DNA of 64,000 bases from Akkermansiaceae bacterium. GTDB lineage: Bacteria > Verrucomicrobiota > Verrucomicrobiia > Verrucomicrobiales > Akkermansiaceae. The notes under the pieces are model-generated. The model was not told where the DNA came from. It did no database searches and was given only the letters and a program-made list of their open reading frames with translations. The stretch is taken from NCBI GenBank assembly GCA_905182405.1, contig CAJJBQ010000002.1, positions 1,598,483-1,662,482 on the forward strand. Direction: 5' to 3'. The position numbers were made by a program, and so were the translations under genes. This document shows, one piece after another, positions 17,371 to 29,470 of the stretch (the stretch's first letter is position 1; every line of letters begins with the position of its first letter).

Positions 17371-17386
17371 TGGCCCAACTGGTGCT
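17371..17386 (+). promoter_or_regulatory. Candidate sigma-54 promoter of the urea operon
   Basis: TGGCCC then six bases then TGCT, with GG (17372-17373) and GC (17384-17385) exactly ten bases apart as in the -24/-12 consensus. It lies 56 bp before the first start codon of a nitrogen-acquisition operon, where NtrC/RpoN control is common. Match is by eye only. Confidence 0.45.
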
Positions 17387-17395
17387 CCCTCCGCC

Positions 17396-17422
17396 GTGCC
17401 CGTCACAAACAAGCACGGGCAC
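17396..17422 (+). promoter_or_regulatory. 5' UTR hairpin of the urea operon
   Basis: A perfect 8-bp GC-rich stem (17396-17403 with 17415-17422), loop 11 nt, no T-tract, ending 19 nt before the ATG of the outer membrane protein. It would sit at the very 5' end of a transcript from the sigma-54-like promoter and may stabilise the mRNA or modulate initiation. Confidence 0.45.
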
Positions 17423-17441
17423 ATCAACTAACGATAACATC

Positions 17442-18188
17442 ATGACCATCATCAAAAAGACATCCCTTGGACTCTTCTCCGCTGCAAGCCTCATCACCGC
17501 TTCTACCGCTCAAGCAGGCGATCTTTCAGCCTCGCTTTCCCTCGACACCAACTCCCACTTCATCTCCTATGGCTTTGACGTTTGGGGAGCAGGCGACGAT
17601 CAAGACATCCTCTTTAACCCCAGTCTCAGCGTTGACTATAAGATCAACGACAACTGGGCCTTCAGCACTGGATTCTGGCTCGACGTAAATGATAAGCCAG
17701 CAGGAAGCAGCTTCCGCACTCAAGAAACAGATACTTGGGTCGGCTTCGCCTACTCGAAGGACATCTACACCGTTTCCGCCACCTATCAATCCTGGCAATA
17801 CGCTAGCGATACCGAGGAGATCCTCGACGTCGCTCTCTCGCTCGACACCTTCCTCAGCCCGTCCCTCACCTGGCACAACCGCCTCGACCCAGGTGCTAGT
17901 GGCGGATCCAACGGCAGCTTCCTCGTCCTCGGTGCAGAGCATTCATTTGATATCAATGAAAAATTCAGCCTCACCGTCCCCGTCGCAGTAGGATTCGCCC
18001 TCAGTGAGTTCCACACCGCTCAAGACGGATACGGCTACGCATCCATCGGACTTCAAGGCAGCTACGTCCTCAACGAAATGAGCTCCCTCAACTTCGGCAT
18101 CACTTACTACGACACCGATTCCGGAGTCGTCGGAAATGCCGAGGACTCCTTCCTCACCTACAATGCCGGCATCTCCTTCAGCTTCTAA
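17442..18188 (+). CDS. Predicted outer membrane beta-barrel protein heading the urea operon
   Basis: A 248-residue protein. The ATG at 17442 gives a clear signal peptide (residues 1-23, ending STAQA). The rest is a run of alternating amphipathic beta strands with aromatic ends (ISYGFDVWG, WAFSTGFWLDV, ASIGLQGSYV) and a terminal phenylalanine (GISFSF), which is the usual outer-membrane insertion signal. It lies 30 bp before urtA, so it may be a channel for urea or another small nitrogen compound. No family name is recognised. Confidence 0.75.
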   Translation: MTIIKKTSLGLFSAASLITASTAQAGDLSASLSLDTNSHFISYGFDVWGAGDDQDILFNPSLSVDYKINDNWAFSTGFWLDVNDKPAGSSFRTQETDTWVGFAYSKDIYTVSATYQSWQYASDTEEILDVALSLDTFLSPSLTWHNRLDPGASGGSNGSFLVLGAEHSFDINEKFSLTVPVAVGFALSEFHTAQDGYGYASIGLQGSYVLNEMSSLNFGITYYDTDSGVVGNAEDSFLTYNAGISFSF

Positions 18189-18218
18189 CAAATCCTTGTA
18201 TCTCAGGTAATTAAAACC

Positions 18219-19472
18219 ATGAATTCAATCATCAAACGCTCCGCACTCGGAGCAGCTGCCCTCCTGTCCGGATTCTCCGCCTCAGCAGAAGACACCGTAA
18301 AAGTCGGCGTCCTCCATTCCCTGAGCGGAACCATGGCCATCTCGGAGACCTCTCTCCGCGACGTCCTCCTCTTTACCTTCGATGAGATCAATGCCAGTGG
18401 CGGTGTTCTCGGAAAGAAGATCGAGCCCGTCGTTGTCGATGGCGCTTCCGACTGGCCCCTCTTCGCCGAGAAAGCCAAGGAGCTCCTCGTGAAGGAAAAG
18501 ACGGCTGTCACCTTCGGCTGCTGGACCTCCGTCTCTCGTAAATCAGTCCTTCCAGTTTACGAGAAAAACAACGGCCTCCTCTTCTACCCTGTTCAATACG
18601 AAGGCGAGGAAATGTCCCCGAACATCTTCTACACTGCAGAAGCGGTCAACCAGCAAGCTATCCCTGCCGTTGACTATCTTCTGAAAGAAGGAATGGAAAA
18701 GTTCTATCTCATCGGAACCGACTACGTCTATCCGCAGACCACCAACCTCGTCCTCTTCGAATATCTCCTTTCCAAAGGAATCCCCGTCGAGAACATCGGT
18801 GGCGGTCTTCGTAAGGACTCATCTGGCAAAGTAATCTCCGCTGGAAATTACACCCCCTTCGGTCATTCCGACTTCCAACAAATCGTTGCCGACATCAAGA
18901 AGTTCAGCGCCTCTGGAGATGCCTGCGTTATCAACACCATCAACGGTGATGCCAACGTGCCCTTCTTCAAAGAGTTCGCCGCTTCAGCTCTCACTTCCGA
19001 AGATTGCCCCGTCGTTTCCTTCTCGATCTCCGAGGATGAATTCCGAGCCCTCCCCGCGAAGGATCTTGTCGGCCATCTCGGTTGCTGGACCTACTTCATG
19101 TCCATCGATTCCCCCGCGAACAAGAAATTCAAGGACAACTTCCAAGCCTGGCTCGCCAAGAGCGACATTCCCGGAGTAGTCAAAGAAAACCGCGTCACCT
19201 GCTCACCCATGGTCCTCTCCTACAATGGAGTCTACCTTTGGAAAAAGGCAGTTGAAAAAGCCGGTTCCTTCGATGTCGACAAAGTGCGTGAAGCTCTCAA
19301 GGGCGGCATCTCGTTCGATGGTCCTGCTGGCACCGTCACCTCTCAGGAAAACCACCACATGACCAAGAACGTCTACATCGGGGAAACCCTTGAGACAGGT
19401 CAGTTCGACATCATTGAATCATTCGATAACGTCGTCGGTGAGCCCTTCCTCAAAGGCACTTTTAAAAAGTAA
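18219..19472 (+). CDS. urtA: Urea ABC transporter, substrate-binding protein
   Basis: A 417-residue periplasmic binding protein of the Leu/Ile/Val-type family, signal peptide ending near ASAEDT. The mature start [17 protein letters not shown] and the blocks [17 protein letters not shown] and NTINGDANV are typical of UrtA. It is followed by urtBCDE and urease, which settles urea as the substrate. A terminator hairpin directly downstream should make urtA more abundant than the membrane components. Confidence 0.93.
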   Translation: MNSIIKRSALGAAALLSGFSASAEDTVKVGVLHSLSGTMAISETSLRDVLLFTFDEINASGGVLGKKIEPVVVDGASDWPLFAEKAKELLVKEKTAVTFGCWTSVSRKSVLPVYEKNNGLLFYPVQYEGEEMSPNIFYTAEAVNQQAIPAVDYLLKEGMEKFYLIGTDYVYPQTTNLVLFEYLLSKGIPVENIGGGLRKDSSGKVISAGNYTPFGHSDFQQIVADIKKFSASGDACVINTINGDANVPFFKEFAASALTSEDCPVVSFSISEDEFRALPAKDLVGHLGCWTYFMSIDSPANKKFKDNFQAWLAKSDIPGVVKENRVTCSPMVLSYNGVYLWKKAVEKAGSFDVDKVREALKGGISFDGPAGTVTSQENHHMTKNVYIGETLETGQFDIIESFDNVVGEPFLKGTFKK

Positions 19473-19529
19473 CCTTTTCATAGAAATCTGGTCATTAAAT
19501 CTAAAAGAATAGTGGATCTCTTTTGACCA

Positions 19530-19570
19530 CCCCTGCTTTGGCTCGCTACGCCGAAGCAGGGGATTTTTTT
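19530..19570 (+). terminator. Strong terminator or attenuator between urtA and urtB
   Basis: A 13-bp stem (19530-19542 with 19550-19562, one T-G pair) with a 7-nt loop and an A plus seven Ts immediately after. It lies in the 147-bp gap inside the operon. Partial readthrough would give high binding protein and lower permease, a common ABC-operon arrangement. Full termination would require a second promoter before urtB. Confidence 0.85.
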
Positions 19571-19619
19571 ATCTCTTATTTCCGATCTTGGCATCTCGCC
19601 TGCTCTATTAGAGCTCCTC

Positions 19620-21236
19620 ATGGATCTAACAGCTTTCGCAAAAACTCTCTGCACAAGCCTTCTCATGGTCCTGCTCATCAACATCTCGGGTGCGGAGGAA
19701 CAAGAAGCCCGCCGCCTCCTCTCCGATCTGATCCTGACGGAACGCGGTGGACAACTGGAAAAAATAGTCCCGCTTTACGATCACGGTGATGAAATCATCA
19801 ATGACACCGTCGCAGGCTGGCGCGTCGGCGAGGTTGTCACCCGCGAAACCCCAGATGGCGAAGTAGCCTTCCTCAAGCGTGGTGACATGCTCGAAAAAAT
19901 CCTAACGGGTGAACTCATCTTCCCCAACGGCGAGGAAACAATCAACCGCGCCTCACGGAACCTCCGCAAAAAACTCCGCCGCATCATCGACTTCCTCGAC
20001 CTCAGCTCCGACGATCCCCAAGAGCGCATCGACTCGGTCCTCAAGCTCGCAAAACGTCAGAAGGCCGAGTTTATCGAAGTCATCAAAGAGCGCATCGATC
20101 AGCAAAAAGACGAGAACGTGAGCGCCGCTTTCCAGGAAGGATTATACATCCTCCGCCTGAAGCACGGCACCCCCGAACAACAACTTCAAGCCGTCAAAGA
20201 ACTTGGAGAATCAACATCCTTCGGAGCCCGCGATTTCATCGAAGATCTTCGTTCCGAAACCGAAGATTCCGGTATCAAAAAAGCGGCCGTTTCCGCCTTA
20301 AAAAAAATTGACGCAGCCCAGAAGAGGCTCGATTTCTACAGCTCACTCGTCCACGGACTCAGCACCGGATCCGTTCTCCTCCTCGTCTCCTATGGCCTCG
20401 CCATCACCTTCGGACTCATGGGCGTGATCAATATGGCGCATGGCGAATTCATCGCCATCGGCGGCTACACCACCTACCTCATCCAGGGCTACTTCGAGAG
20501 CACCTTTGGCGTCGGCTCCACCGCCTACGAGTGGTATTTCATCGCCGCCCTCCCCTGCGCATTCATGACTGCCGCGATCTGCGGCGTCCTCCTCGAGCGC
20601 AGCGTCATCCAGTTTCTCTACCGCCGCCCACTCGAATCACTCCTCGCCACCTGGGGCGTCTCCATGATTATCCAGCAGCTTATCAGATTAAAATTTGGAG
20701 CCGCCAATGTCTCGGTCTCCTCCCCCGAGTGGCTCTCCGGAAGCTTCCAGTCAGCCGGACTCTCGATGTCCTACAATCGGCTCTCTCTGATCGCCTTCGC
20801 CTTCTTTGTCATCATCGCCACCTGGGCTCTTCTTAATAAGACAAGCTGGGGGCTCCACGTACGCGCCACGATGCAAAACCGCCTCATGGCCTCCAGCCTC
20901 GGCATCAATTCCACCCGCGTAAACATGATGACCTTTGCCTACGGATCGGGCCTTGCCGGACTCGCGGGTGCCTTCCTTTCCCAAATTGGAAACGTCGGTC
21001 CTTCCATGGGCCAAACCTACATCGTCGACAGCTTCATGGTCGTAGTCGTCGGCGGAGTCGGCAATCTCCTCGGAGCCGCACTTTCCTCCATGGGCATCGG
21101 CATGACCGAGCAGGTCCTCCAGCCCTTCCTCGGACCGGTCATGGGAAAAATCACCGTCCTCCTCGCCATCATCCTCTTCCTCCAGTTCAAGCCCGGAGGC
21201 ATTTTCCCCTCACGTTCACGCAGCCTCGACGACTAA
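19620..21236 (+). CDS. urtB: Urea ABC transporter, permease UrtB
   Basis: 538 residues. A signal-like N-terminus and a soluble helical domain (about residues 1-235, with repeat-like Arg/Glu-rich helices) precede a LivH-type permease with about eight membrane segments. The latter carries [17 protein letters not shown], the signature of the family. The N-terminal soluble extension is normal for UrtB. Its TAA overlaps the ATG of urtC at 21236. Confidence 0.92.
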   Translation: MDLTAFAKTLCTSLLMVLLINISGAEEQEARRLLSDLILTERGGQLEKIVPLYDHGDEIINDTVAGWRVGEVVTRETPDGEVAFLKRGDMLEKILTGELIFPNGEETINRASRNLRKKLRRIIDFLDLSSDDPQERIDSVLKLAKRQKAEFIEVIKERIDQQKDENVSAAFQEGLYILRLKHGTPEQQLQAVKELGESTSFGARDFIEDLRSETEDSGIKKAAVSALKKIDAAQKRLDFYSSLVHGLSTGSVLLLVSYGLAITFGLMGVINMAHGEFIAIGGYTTYLIQGYFESTFGVGSTAYEWYFIAALPCAFMTAAICGVLLERSVIQFLYRRPLESLLATWGVSMIIQQLIRLKFGAANVSVSSPEWLSGSFQSAGLSMSYNRLSLIAFAFFVIIATWALLNKTSWGLHVRATMQNRLMASSLGINSTRVNMMTFAYGSGLAGLAGAFLSQIGNVGPSMGQTYIVDSFMVVVVGGVGNLLGAALSSMGIGMTEQVLQPFLGPVMGKITVLLAIILFLQFKPGGIFPSRSRSLDD

Positions 21237-22318
21237 TGATCTCCGCATTGAAACCCTTCGAGAAAAAGTCCGAGCTCATCATTTTCTTCTCCCTGCTCGG
21301 GTTCATCATCGCCATGCCCCTACTCAATAGCGCGGGGGCCATCTCCTCCTACCAACTTGGTAATTGGGGCAAGTATCTCTGCTACGCCGTCGTCGCGATG
21401 AGCCTCAACATGCTCTGGGGATACACCGGACTCCTCTGCCTCGGGCAGTGCCTTTTCTTCGCCCTCGGAGGCTACGCCTTCGGCATGTATCTCATGCTCA
21501 TGATCGGTGAACTCGGGCAATACCAGAATTCCCTCCCCGACTTCATGGTCTTCCTCGGCTACGAAAAACTCCCTGCCCACTGGGTCCCATTCTACAGCCC
21601 TTGGTTCGCCATCCTCATGGTCATGGTCGTCCCCGGAACGGTCGCCTTCACCTTCGGCTTCCTCGCCTTCCGCTCCCGCATCAAGGGTGTCTACTTTTCC
21701 ATCCTCACCCAGGCTCTCACCTACGCCGCCGCACTCCTCTTTTTCAGAAATGATACCACCTTTGGAGGGAATAACGGCTTCACCGATTTCAAGCTCATCT
21801 TCGGAGCCGACATTCGCTCCGCCGCCACCGGACGCTGGCTCTTCATTGCTTCCGGCACGCTTCTCTTGAGCGTCTATTGGCTCATTTCATGGCTCCTCAC
21901 GACCAAGCTCGGCAAAGTTCAGCAGGCCATCCGCGACTCCGAAAACCGGGTCCGCTTCTCCGGCTACTCCACAACCCATTTCAAGCTCTTCATCTTTGTC
22001 ATCTCCGCCATGATCGCCGGGCTCGCCGGAGCGCTTTACGTTCCCCAAGCTGGCATCATTAACCCTGGAGAAATGTGGCCAGCCAAAGGACTCGACATTG
22101 TCGTCTGGGTTGCCGTCGGCGGACGCGGCACCAAGCTCGGCCCTATTATTGGAGCGGTTCTCGTCAACCTTCTCCGCAGCTACACCACCTCCGCCTTCCC
22201 CGAATCCTGGCTTCTCATCCTCGGCGGAATTTTCGTCATCGTCGTCCTCTTCATGCCCGATGGCATTGTCGGACTCGTCAACCGCCTCAGGGAAAAATTC
22301 AAACGCCCTACTGTATGA
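21236..22318 (+). CDS. urtC: Urea ABC transporter, permease UrtC
   Basis: 360 residues, LivM-type inner-membrane permease with about nine hydrophobic segments. It shows [20 protein letters not shown] near residue 60 and the coupling-helix region [16 protein letters not shown] near residue 230. Translationally coupled on both sides by one- to four-base overlaps (urtB stop, urtD start). Confidence 0.92.
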   Translation: MISALKPFEKKSELIIFFSLLGFIIAMPLLNSAGAISSYQLGNWGKYLCYAVVAMSLNMLWGYTGLLCLGQCLFFALGGYAFGMYLMLMIGELGQYQNSLPDFMVFLGYEKLPAHWVPFYSPWFAILMVMVVPGTVAFTFGFLAFRSRIKGVYFSILTQALTYAAALLFFRNDTTFGGNNGFTDFKLIFGADIRSAATGRWLFIASGTLLLSVYWLISWLLTTKLGKVQQAIRDSENRVRFSGYSTTHFKLFIFVISAMIAGLAGALYVPQAGIINPGEMWPAKGLDIVVWVAVGGRGTKLGPIIGAVLVNLLRSYTTSAFPESWLLILGGIFVIVVLFMPDGIVGLVNRLREKFKRPTV

Positions 22319-23097
22319 ATACACTCCACCGCGATACCGATCTGGTCCTCTCTGCGGAAGGCGTCACCCGCTCCTTCGATGGCTTTAAGGCCATCAATGA
22401 CCTCAACTTCTACCTCGGCGAGGGCGAACTCCGCACTGTCATTGGGCCTAATGGCGCAGGAAAATCCACCTTCATGGACCTCATCACCGGACGCACCCGG
22501 CCCGATAAAGGAACAATCACTTTCCACGAAAACGACGGCCACGATATCGATCTCACCAAGCTTCCTGAATACAAAGTCAACCGACTCGGAATTGCCAGAA
22601 AATTCCAGACCCCCAGCGTCTACGCCCAGCACACCGTCTTCGATAATCTCCTCCTCTCCCTCGACCGCCCACGCGGCGTCTTCCAGGGACTCTTTTACAA
22701 AATGACCCCGGAGGACAAAGAGGCCATCGAGGAAATTCTCGAGACAATCCGCCTCACAGATCGACAGCACGAGCTCGCCGGATTCCTCTCCCACGGTCAG
22801 AAGCAATGGCTCGAAATCGGAATGCTCCTCGCCCAAAAACCTCGCATCCTTCTCGTCGATGAACCCGCCGCCGGGATGAGCGATGAAGAAACGGAACGCA
22901 CCGGCGAACTCCTCCTCAGTCTTGAGGGAAAACACAGCATCATCGTCGTCGAACACGACATGGAATTCATCCGCCAAATCGCCCGCCGCGTCACCGTCCT
23001 CCACCAAGGCCACGTCCTCAAGGAAGGCAGCTTCGACCACGTTTCGAAGGACCCGGAAGTAATTTCAGTTTACCTTGGAAGACAAAAACATGACTAA
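22315..23097 (+). CDS. urtD: Urea ABC transporter, ATP-binding protein UrtD
   Basis: 260 residues. The ATG at 22315 overlaps the urtC stop (ATGA) and fits the LivG-type start. A much longer frame upstream is not used. Walker A is GPNGAGKS, the signature region [12 protein letters not shown], Walker [11 protein letters not shown], and the switch His is in VEHDMEF. It forms the ATPase pair with UrtE on the cytoplasmic face. Confidence 0.92.
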   Translation: MNTLHRDTDLVLSAEGVTRSFDGFKAINDLNFYLGEGELRTVIGPNGAGKSTFMDLITGRTRPDKGTITFHENDGHDIDLTKLPEYKVNRLGIARKFQTPSVYAQHTVFDNLLLSLDRPRGVFQGLFYKMTPEDKEAIEEILETIRLTDRQHELAGFLSHGQKQWLEIGMLLAQKPRILLVDEPAAGMSDEETERTGELLLSLEGKHSIIVVEHDMEFIRQIARRVTVLHQGHVLKEGSFDHVSKDPEVISVYLGRQKHD

Positions 23098-23794
23098 TCT
23101 CCTCGAACTCAGGGCCATCAAAGCCGGCTACGATCAGTCCGCCATCCTCCGGGGCGTCGATCTCGAAATCCCCCCCAAATCAGTCGTCTCCCTCCTCGGC
23201 CGAAACGGCGTTGGAAAAACGACAACCCTCAAAACCATCATGGGCCTCGTCAGCGCCACCGCCGGAGAAATCAACCTTGACGGCCAGCCCCTCGGAAAAA
23301 TGAAACCCGAGAACCGTGCCCGCACCGGACTCGGCTACGTCCCCCAAGGCCGCGATATTTTTTCCTCCATGACCGTGTGGGAAAACCTCAAAGTCAGCCT
23401 CTCGATCTACGGAAAGGAATCCGCCGACCGCCTCGACGAAGTCTACCAACTCTTTCCCGTCCTTAAGGAAATGCTCCACCGAAAAGGCGGCGTCCTCAGC
23501 GGCGGCCAGCAGCAGCAGCTCGCCATCGGCCGAGCCCTCCTCACCCGCCCAAAGGTCCTCATCCTCGACGAACCCACCGAAGGTATCCAGCCTTCAATCA
23601 TCGACCAAATCGAGGATGCCCTCATCTACCTCAAAAAGACGCACGACATGAGCATCCTCCTCGTCGAGCAATACCTCGATTTTGCAAAAGCAGTCTCCGA
23701 TAAATTCTACATCATGGACCGAGGCACCATACTCACCAGCGGCCCCATCGCCGACCTCTCCGAGGACCTCATCACAAAGCATCTCACAGTTTAA
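23090..23794 (+). CDS. urtE: Urea ABC transporter, ATP-binding protein UrtE
   Basis: 234 residues, LivF-type ATPase. The start ATG 23090 overlaps the urtD stop. An in-frame ATG at 23075 lies further inside urtD. Walker A GRNGVGKT, signature [12 protein letters not shown] and Walker [10 protein letters not shown] are complete. Last gene of the transporter part, two bases before ureA. Confidence 0.92.
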   Translation: MTNLLELRAIKAGYDQSAILRGVDLEIPPKSVVSLLGRNGVGKTTTLKTIMGLVSATAGEINLDGQPLGKMKPENRARTGLGYVPQGRDIFSSMTVWENLKVSLSIYGKESADRLDEVYQLFPVLKEMLHRKGGVLSGGQQQQLAIGRALLTRPKVLILDEPTEGIQPSIIDQIEDALIYLKKTHDMSILLVEQYLDFAKAVSDKFYIMDRGTILTSGPIADLSEDLITKHLTV

Positions 23795-23796
23795 CC

Positions 23797-24099
23797 ATGC
23801 ACCTCACCCCACGAGAACGGGACAAACTCATGGTCGTCGTCGCGGCCGATCTCGCCCGCCGCCGCCAGGCCCGCGGGCTCAAGCTGAACTACCCCGAAGC
23901 AGTCGCCATCATCACCTACGAAATTTTCGAAGGTGCACGCGACGGCAAGTCCGTCAGCGAACTCATGGACTCCGGCACCCGCATCCTCACCCGTGCCGAT
24001 GTCATGGATGGGGTCTCGGAAATGATCCACGACGTGCAAGCCGAGGCCACTTTTCCCGACGGCACCAAACTCGTAACCGTCCACCACCCAATCTCATGA
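23797..24099 (+). CDS. ureA: Urease gamma subunit
   Basis: 100 residues, the standard length. It has the family start [13 protein letters not shown] and the conserved [20 protein letters not shown]. It is a structural subunit of the cytosolic nickel enzyme that hydrolyses urea to ammonia and carbamate. Overlaps ureB by four bases. Confidence 0.95.
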   Translation: MHLTPRERDKLMVVVAADLARRRQARGLKLNYPEAVAIITYEIFEGARDGKSVSELMDSGTRILTRADVMDGVSEMIHDVQAEATFPDGTKLVTVHHPIS

Positions 24100-24404
24100 C
24101 TCCCGGCGAAATCATTCCAAAAAAGGCCGACCCGATCATCATCAACGACGGTCTGGAAACAGTGATCCTCGTCGTAGCCAACACCGGCGACCGCCCGGTT
24201 CAGGTCGGCAGCCACTATCACTTTTTCGAAGTCAACTCAGCCCTCGATTTCGACCGCGTCGCCGCGCGTGGATTCCGCCTCAATATTCTCTCCGGCGGCG
24301 CCGTCCGCTTCGAGCCCGGCGATGAAAAAGTAATCGAACTCGTCGCACTCGCCGGAGAACGCGAAGTCTGGGGCTTCGCCGGGAAAATCAACGGACCACT
24401 CTAA
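24096..24404 (+). CDS. ureB: Urease beta subunit
   Basis: 102 residues. Starts MTPGEIIPK at the ATG overlapping the ureA TGA. Conserved urease beta motifs are [20 protein letters not shown] and [17 protein letters not shown]. The separate gamma and beta genes are the usual bacterial three-subunit form. Confidence 0.95.
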   Translation: MTPGEIIPKKADPIIINDGLETVILVVANTGDRPVQVGSHYHFFEVNSALDFDRVAARGFRLNILSGGAVRFEPGDEKVIELVALAGEREVWGFAGKINGPL

Positions 24405-24407
24405 GCC

Positions 24408-26177
<1,770 letters not shown>

Positions 26178-26179
26178 AT

Positions 26180-26599
26180 ATGGCACTCCTCCTCAGCCGA
26201 ATCGGCCCCGATTCCACCGATGCCATCGCCCTTCCCGTGGCCCGTATCGATCTCTGGAAACGGCGCTGGCGTGGCACTGCCTCCGATGGCTCCGAGGTCG
26301 CCATCGACCTCCCCGCCCCCGCGAAAAATGAGGACTACCTCTGGACCGACGAACGCTCATTTCAAATCACCCAACTCCCCGAAAAAGTCATCGTTATCGC
26401 CCTTCCCGAAAAGGCAGATCTCGCAGCCAAGATCGGCTGGTATTTCGGCAATCGCCACATCCCCGTCGAAGTACGAGAAGAAGCCATTCTAGCCGAAAAC
26501 TTCCCCACCCTCACCGACTCCCTCGACCGCATCGGTATCCCCTGGGAATGCCGTGAGGACATCCTCAACTGCCGCCCCCACAGCGACCACCGTCATTAA
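26180..26599 (+). CDS. ureE: Urease accessory protein UreE (nickel chaperone)
   Basis: 139 residues. It follows ureC by two bases and precedes ureF. The C-terminal half contains WYFGNRHIPVEV, the UreE metal-binding-domain signature, with HIP. It ends CRPHSDHRH, a short His-rich tail that can bind nickel. The N-terminal part is diverged but of the right length. Confidence 0.88.
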   Translation: MALLLSRIGPDSTDAIALPVARIDLWKRRWRGTASDGSEVAIDLPAPAKNEDYLWTDERSFQITQLPEKVIVIALPEKADLAAKIGWYFGNRHIPVEVREEAILAENFPTLTDSLDRIGIPWECREDILNCRPHSDHRH

Positions 26600-26601
26600 A
26601 A

Positions 26602-27279
26602 ATGACCTCCCACGGCACCTCGATCCTCCTCCAGTTCACCGATAGCGCCCTGCCCGTCGGCAGCTACGCGCATTCCTTCGGCCTCGAGGGCCTCGTGCAA
26701 TCCGGCCACCTAACCACCGGCGATGACCTCCGCACCTTCCTCCTCCGTGACGTCCGTCACGCCCTCATCCACGGCGAACTCCCCATCCTCCTGCGCGCCT
26801 ACCAAGCCGTCCTCGCTCAGGACCTCGCCGCCCTCACCCATTGGGATCAAGTCGCCCGCGCGATGCGCCCCACCCGCCAACTCAGGGAAGCCTCCTCCCG
26901 CATCGGCCGCCAGAGCTGGCTCCTCTACGAAAAAACTTGGCGCAAGCCGGCCTTCTTCAGCGGAAAAGACCACTTCCCCAGCTTCCAACACCCCGTCGTC
27001 AGCGGCGTTATCTTCGCCGAATCCTCCGTCCCGCTCACCGATGCCTTCTGCGCCTTCAGCTACCAAACCTTTTCCGCCCTCGTCCAAAGCGCCCTCAAGC
27101 TCCTCCCCATCGGGCCCACCATTGCCCAAAAAATCCTCGCCGAATCCCTCGCCGCCATGAGCCAGTCAAACGAGACCATCATCGCCCTCGCCGATCACGA
27201 ACTCGGCACCTTCAATCCCCTCTGGGATATCGCCGCCAGCCAGCACGAGCGCGCTGATGCCCGCCTCTTCATTTCCTAA
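26602..27279 (+). CDS. ureF: Urease accessory protein UreF
   Basis: 225 residues. Typical start region [23 protein letters not shown], which is the most conserved part of UreF. With UreG and UreD it forms the GTP-driven complex that inserts nickel into apo-urease. Two bases after ureE and five before ureG. Confidence 0.93.
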   Translation: MTSHGTSILLQFTDSALPVGSYAHSFGLEGLVQSGHLTTGDDLRTFLLRDVRHALIHGELPILLRAYQAVLAQDLAALTHWDQVARAMRPTRQLREASSRIGRQSWLLYEKTWRKPAFFSGKDHFPSFQHPVVSGVIFAESSVPLTDAFCAFSYQTFSALVQSALKLLPIGPTIAQKILAESLAAMSQSNETIIALADHELGTFNPLWDIAASQHERADARLFIS

Positions 27280-27284
27280 AAATT

Positions 27285-27905
27285 ATGTCCGAAAGAAATG
27301 CCATCAGAGTCGGAATCGGCGGACCCGTCGGCTCCGGTAAATCCACTCTCTGCCTCACTCTCTGCCGCCACTACGGTAAGTCGAGAAACATGGCCGTCAT
27401 CACGAATGACATCTACACCAAAGAGGACGCGCAAATGCTCATCCGCGCCTCCGCCCTCGATGCCGACCGCATCCTCGGCGTCGAAACCGGAGGCTGCCCG
27501 CACACCGCAATCCGCGATGACATTTCCATGAATCTCGAAGCAGTCGACGACCTCCAATCCCGCTTCTTCGATCTCGAATTCATCCTCATCGAAAGCGGCG
27601 GCGATAACCTCACCGCAACCTTCTCCCCCGAGCTCGCCGATGTCTTCATCTACGTCATCGATGTCACCGAGGGCGGCGACATTCCGCGAAAAGGCGGCCC
27701 CGCAATCGTGGGTGCGGATCTCCTCGTCATCAATAAAGCCGAACTCGCTCCCTACGTCGAAGTCGACCTCGTGCAAATGCACGACGACTGCTCCGCGAAG
27801 CGCGGCGAGCGCCCCTTCCTTTTCACTGATTTAAAAACCGGCCGCGAGGTCGATAACCTCATCGCGTGGTTCGACCGCCACGTCCTTTTCACCGATGTTG
27901 GGTAG
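27285..27905 (+). CDS. ureG: Urease accessory GTPase UreG
   Basis: 206 residues. P-loop GGPVGSGKS at residues 10-18, ESGGDNL and the [17 protein letters not shown] block are diagnostic. The metal motif is GGCPHTAIR (Cys-Pro-His). It supplies GTP hydrolysis for nickel delivery. Overlaps ureD by 11 bases. Confidence 0.95.
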   Translation: MSERNAIRVGIGGPVGSGKSTLCLTLCRHYGKSRNMAVITNDIYTKEDAQMLIRASALDADRILGVETGGCPHTAIRDDISMNLEAVDDLQSRFFDLEFILIESGGDNLTATFSPELADVFIYVIDVTEGGDIPRKGGPAIVGADLLVINKAELAPYVEVDLVQMHDDCSAKRGERPFLFTDLKTGREVDNLIAWFDRHVLFTDVG

Positions 27906-28722
27906 CCTCCAGAGCGCCGCGGAACTCGACTTCCGCCTCGAAGAGCGCCACCGCACCGTCCTCTCAAAACGACGCGCCGGAGGACTCTACCATTTCAGCA
28001 AACCCTACTGGAATGGGGAAACCCTCGCCCTCCAAATCGTCAACCCCACCGCCGGTCTCTTCGATGGCGACACCATGTCGCTCGACGTCCATCTCCAAAA
28101 AGGTGCGAGCGTTGCCCTCACCTCCCCCAGCGCCTCGCGCTTCTACGCGATGGACAAATCATCCGCTAAAATCACCCAAAGCTTCTCTCTCGAAACCGAA
28201 ACCTGGCTCGAATATCACCCCAACTTTTCCGTCCCCCAGCAAGGCTCAGAAGTAGAACTGGAAACAAAGATCACCCTCGCTGCGGGAGCAGAAATGATCT
28301 TCCTCGATCAACTCGCCCCCGGCCGCGTGAAGCACGGCGAGCAATACCGCTACCGCCGTTTCACCACCAACTTTTCCCTCCACTACGACGGCACCTTCCA
28401 CGCCCTCGAGCGCATGGTCCTCGAACCCAAACTCGGAGGCTGGCCCCTCAGCGTCCCCGACTGGGAAGTCGCCTTTTATAGCGCCGTCTGGATCGTCAAA
28501 GATTCCCTCGATCCGCACTGCGACACCCTCGCTGGGATCGAAGCTTCCCTCAAAAAAAGTAACCTCCTCTGCGGCCTCACCCAGCTCACCGAGCAAGTCG
28601 CCGTCATCCGCGTCCTCGCTCCCCGCAGCATCATTTTAAAAAAAGCGCTCCAAGAAATCCGAGCCGCGCTCAATCCAGTTTTCCCAAATCATCCCTACAA
28701 CCCAAGACTCCAACAAGTATGA
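27895..28722 (+). CDS. ureD: Urease accessory protein UreD/UreH
   Basis: 275 residues. Recognisable UreD features: N-terminal [38 protein letters not shown], and [19 protein letters not shown]. It is the scaffold that binds apo-urease during nickel insertion. It is unusual in lying last in the accessory set, after ureG. Its TGA overlaps the ATG of a further small gene. Confidence 0.92.
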   Translation: MLGSLQSAAELDFRLEERHRTVLSKRRAGGLYHFSKPYWNGETLALQIVNPTAGLFDGDTMSLDVHLQKGASVALTSPSASRFYAMDKSSAKITQSFSLETETWLEYHPNFSVPQQGSEVELETKITLAAGAEMIFLDQLAPGRVKHGEQYRYRRFTTNFSLHYDGTFHALERMVLEPKLGGWPLSVPDWEVAFYSAVWIVKDSLDPHCDTLAGIEASLKKSNLLCGLTQLTEQVAVIRVLAPRSIILKKALQEIRAALNPVFPNHPYNPRLQQV

Positions 28723-28892
28723 TCCACCGCATCACTGCCCTCGCCAGCATCGCCCTCACCGCCACCGCAGCCTCCCACCCCGGCCCTCCGGGACACACTC
28801 ACTCCGATGAATGGCCCTTCGAGCTGATCGCGCTCATAGCTACCGTCATCGCGCTGCTTTTCCTTGCCAGATTAATGACCCGTAAAAGCTGA
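28719..28892 (+). CDS. 57-residue membrane protein coupled to ureD
   Basis: A small gene. The ATG at 28719 overlaps the ureD stop (ATGA), as elsewhere in this operon. The protein has an N-terminal hydrophobic signal (ITALASIALTATAAS), a short His/Pro segment HPGPPGHTHSDEW, and a transmembrane helix (FELIALIATVIALLFLARL) ending in RLMTRKS. The His-rich periplasmic stretch suggests a possible metal role in a nickel-enzyme operon. I recognise no family. Coupled position and operon-like codon use support that it is real. Confidence 0.7.
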   Translation: MIHRITALASIALTATAASHPGPPGHTHSDEWPFELIALIATVIALLFLARLMTRKS

Positions 28893-28920
28893 TCTAGATC
28901 ACCGAGTTCACATAATCAGC

Positions 28921-28947
28921 GCTCGTTCTGGTGATTTGAGAACGAGC
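28921..28947 (+). terminator. Hairpin closing the urea operon
   Basis: Perfect 9-bp stem (28921-28929 with 28939-28947), loop 9 nt, 29 nt after the last stop, no T-tract. It is probably a 3' end stabiliser or weak terminator. Confidence 0.5.
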
Positions 28948-28982
28948 AATCCCGAACCCCAAAGAGCTAGAATATATCAAAA

Positions 28983-29013
28983 AACGACCGGCCCCTTTTT
29001 GGAGACGGTCGTT
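28983..29013 (-). terminator. Rho-independent terminator of rpoA-rplQ
   Basis: An 8-bp stem (28983-28990 with 29006-29013) followed on the minus strand by six Ts. It begins 25 nt downstream of the rplQ stop. Confidence 0.85.
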
Positions 29014-29037
29014 GAAATAATGTTGCTTCGCTACGAT

Positions 29038-29442
29038 CTACTCTGCAGCAGCTTCTTCGACCAGCTCATCGTCTGGCGCAAGATTCTCAAGATCAACCCA
29101 CTCAATGTAGGCCATCTCGGCGGCATCGGAAATGCGTGGTCCGAGCTTGGTAATGCGGATGTAGCCACCAGGACGATCCCCGATAGCTGGTGCAACCACG
29201 TCGAACAGACGCTTCACGGAATCCTTCTGACGAAGGACACGGAAGGCCATACGGCGGGAATGCACGTTGTCCTTCTTACCCAAGGTTACCAACTTCTCCA
29301 CCACAGGGCGGATCGCTTTGGCTTTACCAAGGGTCGTGCGGATACGTCCATGTTCAATCATGGCGCAAGCCTGATTGGAGATCAGCGAGCGGCGGTGCCC
29401 GTCGCTTCGCTTTAGTCTTACTGTTTTACGGCGATGTCTCAT
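29038..29442 (-). CDS. rplQ: 50S ribosomal protein L17
   Basis: 134 residues. Starts MRHRRKTVRLKRSDGHRR, then LISNQACAMIEHGRIRTTLGKAKAIRPVVEKLVTLGKK, the L17 signature. The acidic C-terminal tail is a modest extension. It follows rpoA at the usual place, 28 bases downstream. Confidence 0.96.
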   Translation of the reverse strand: MRHRRKTVRLKRSDGHRRSLISNQACAMIEHGRIRTTLGKAKAIRPVVEKLVTLGKKDNVHSRRMAFRVLRQKDSVKRLFDVVAPAIGDRPGGYIRITKLGPRISDAAEMAYIEWVDLENLAPDDELVEEAAAE

Positions 29443-29470
29443 CGGTCTGAATTTCTAACGGTAGGGTGTT

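Larger units (their letters stand above)
17059..17441 (+). other. Leader region of the urea operon
   Basis: 383 bp with no convincing gene. The right third contains a sigma-54-like promoter and an 8-bp hairpin close to the start codon, listed separately. I found no recognised riboswitch. Confidence 0.5.

Noticed and set aside
17059..17441. Riboswitch (guanidine or similar) before the urea operon
   Set aside because: I could not find the conserved bulge sequences of any known class. Only a simple hairpin is supported.
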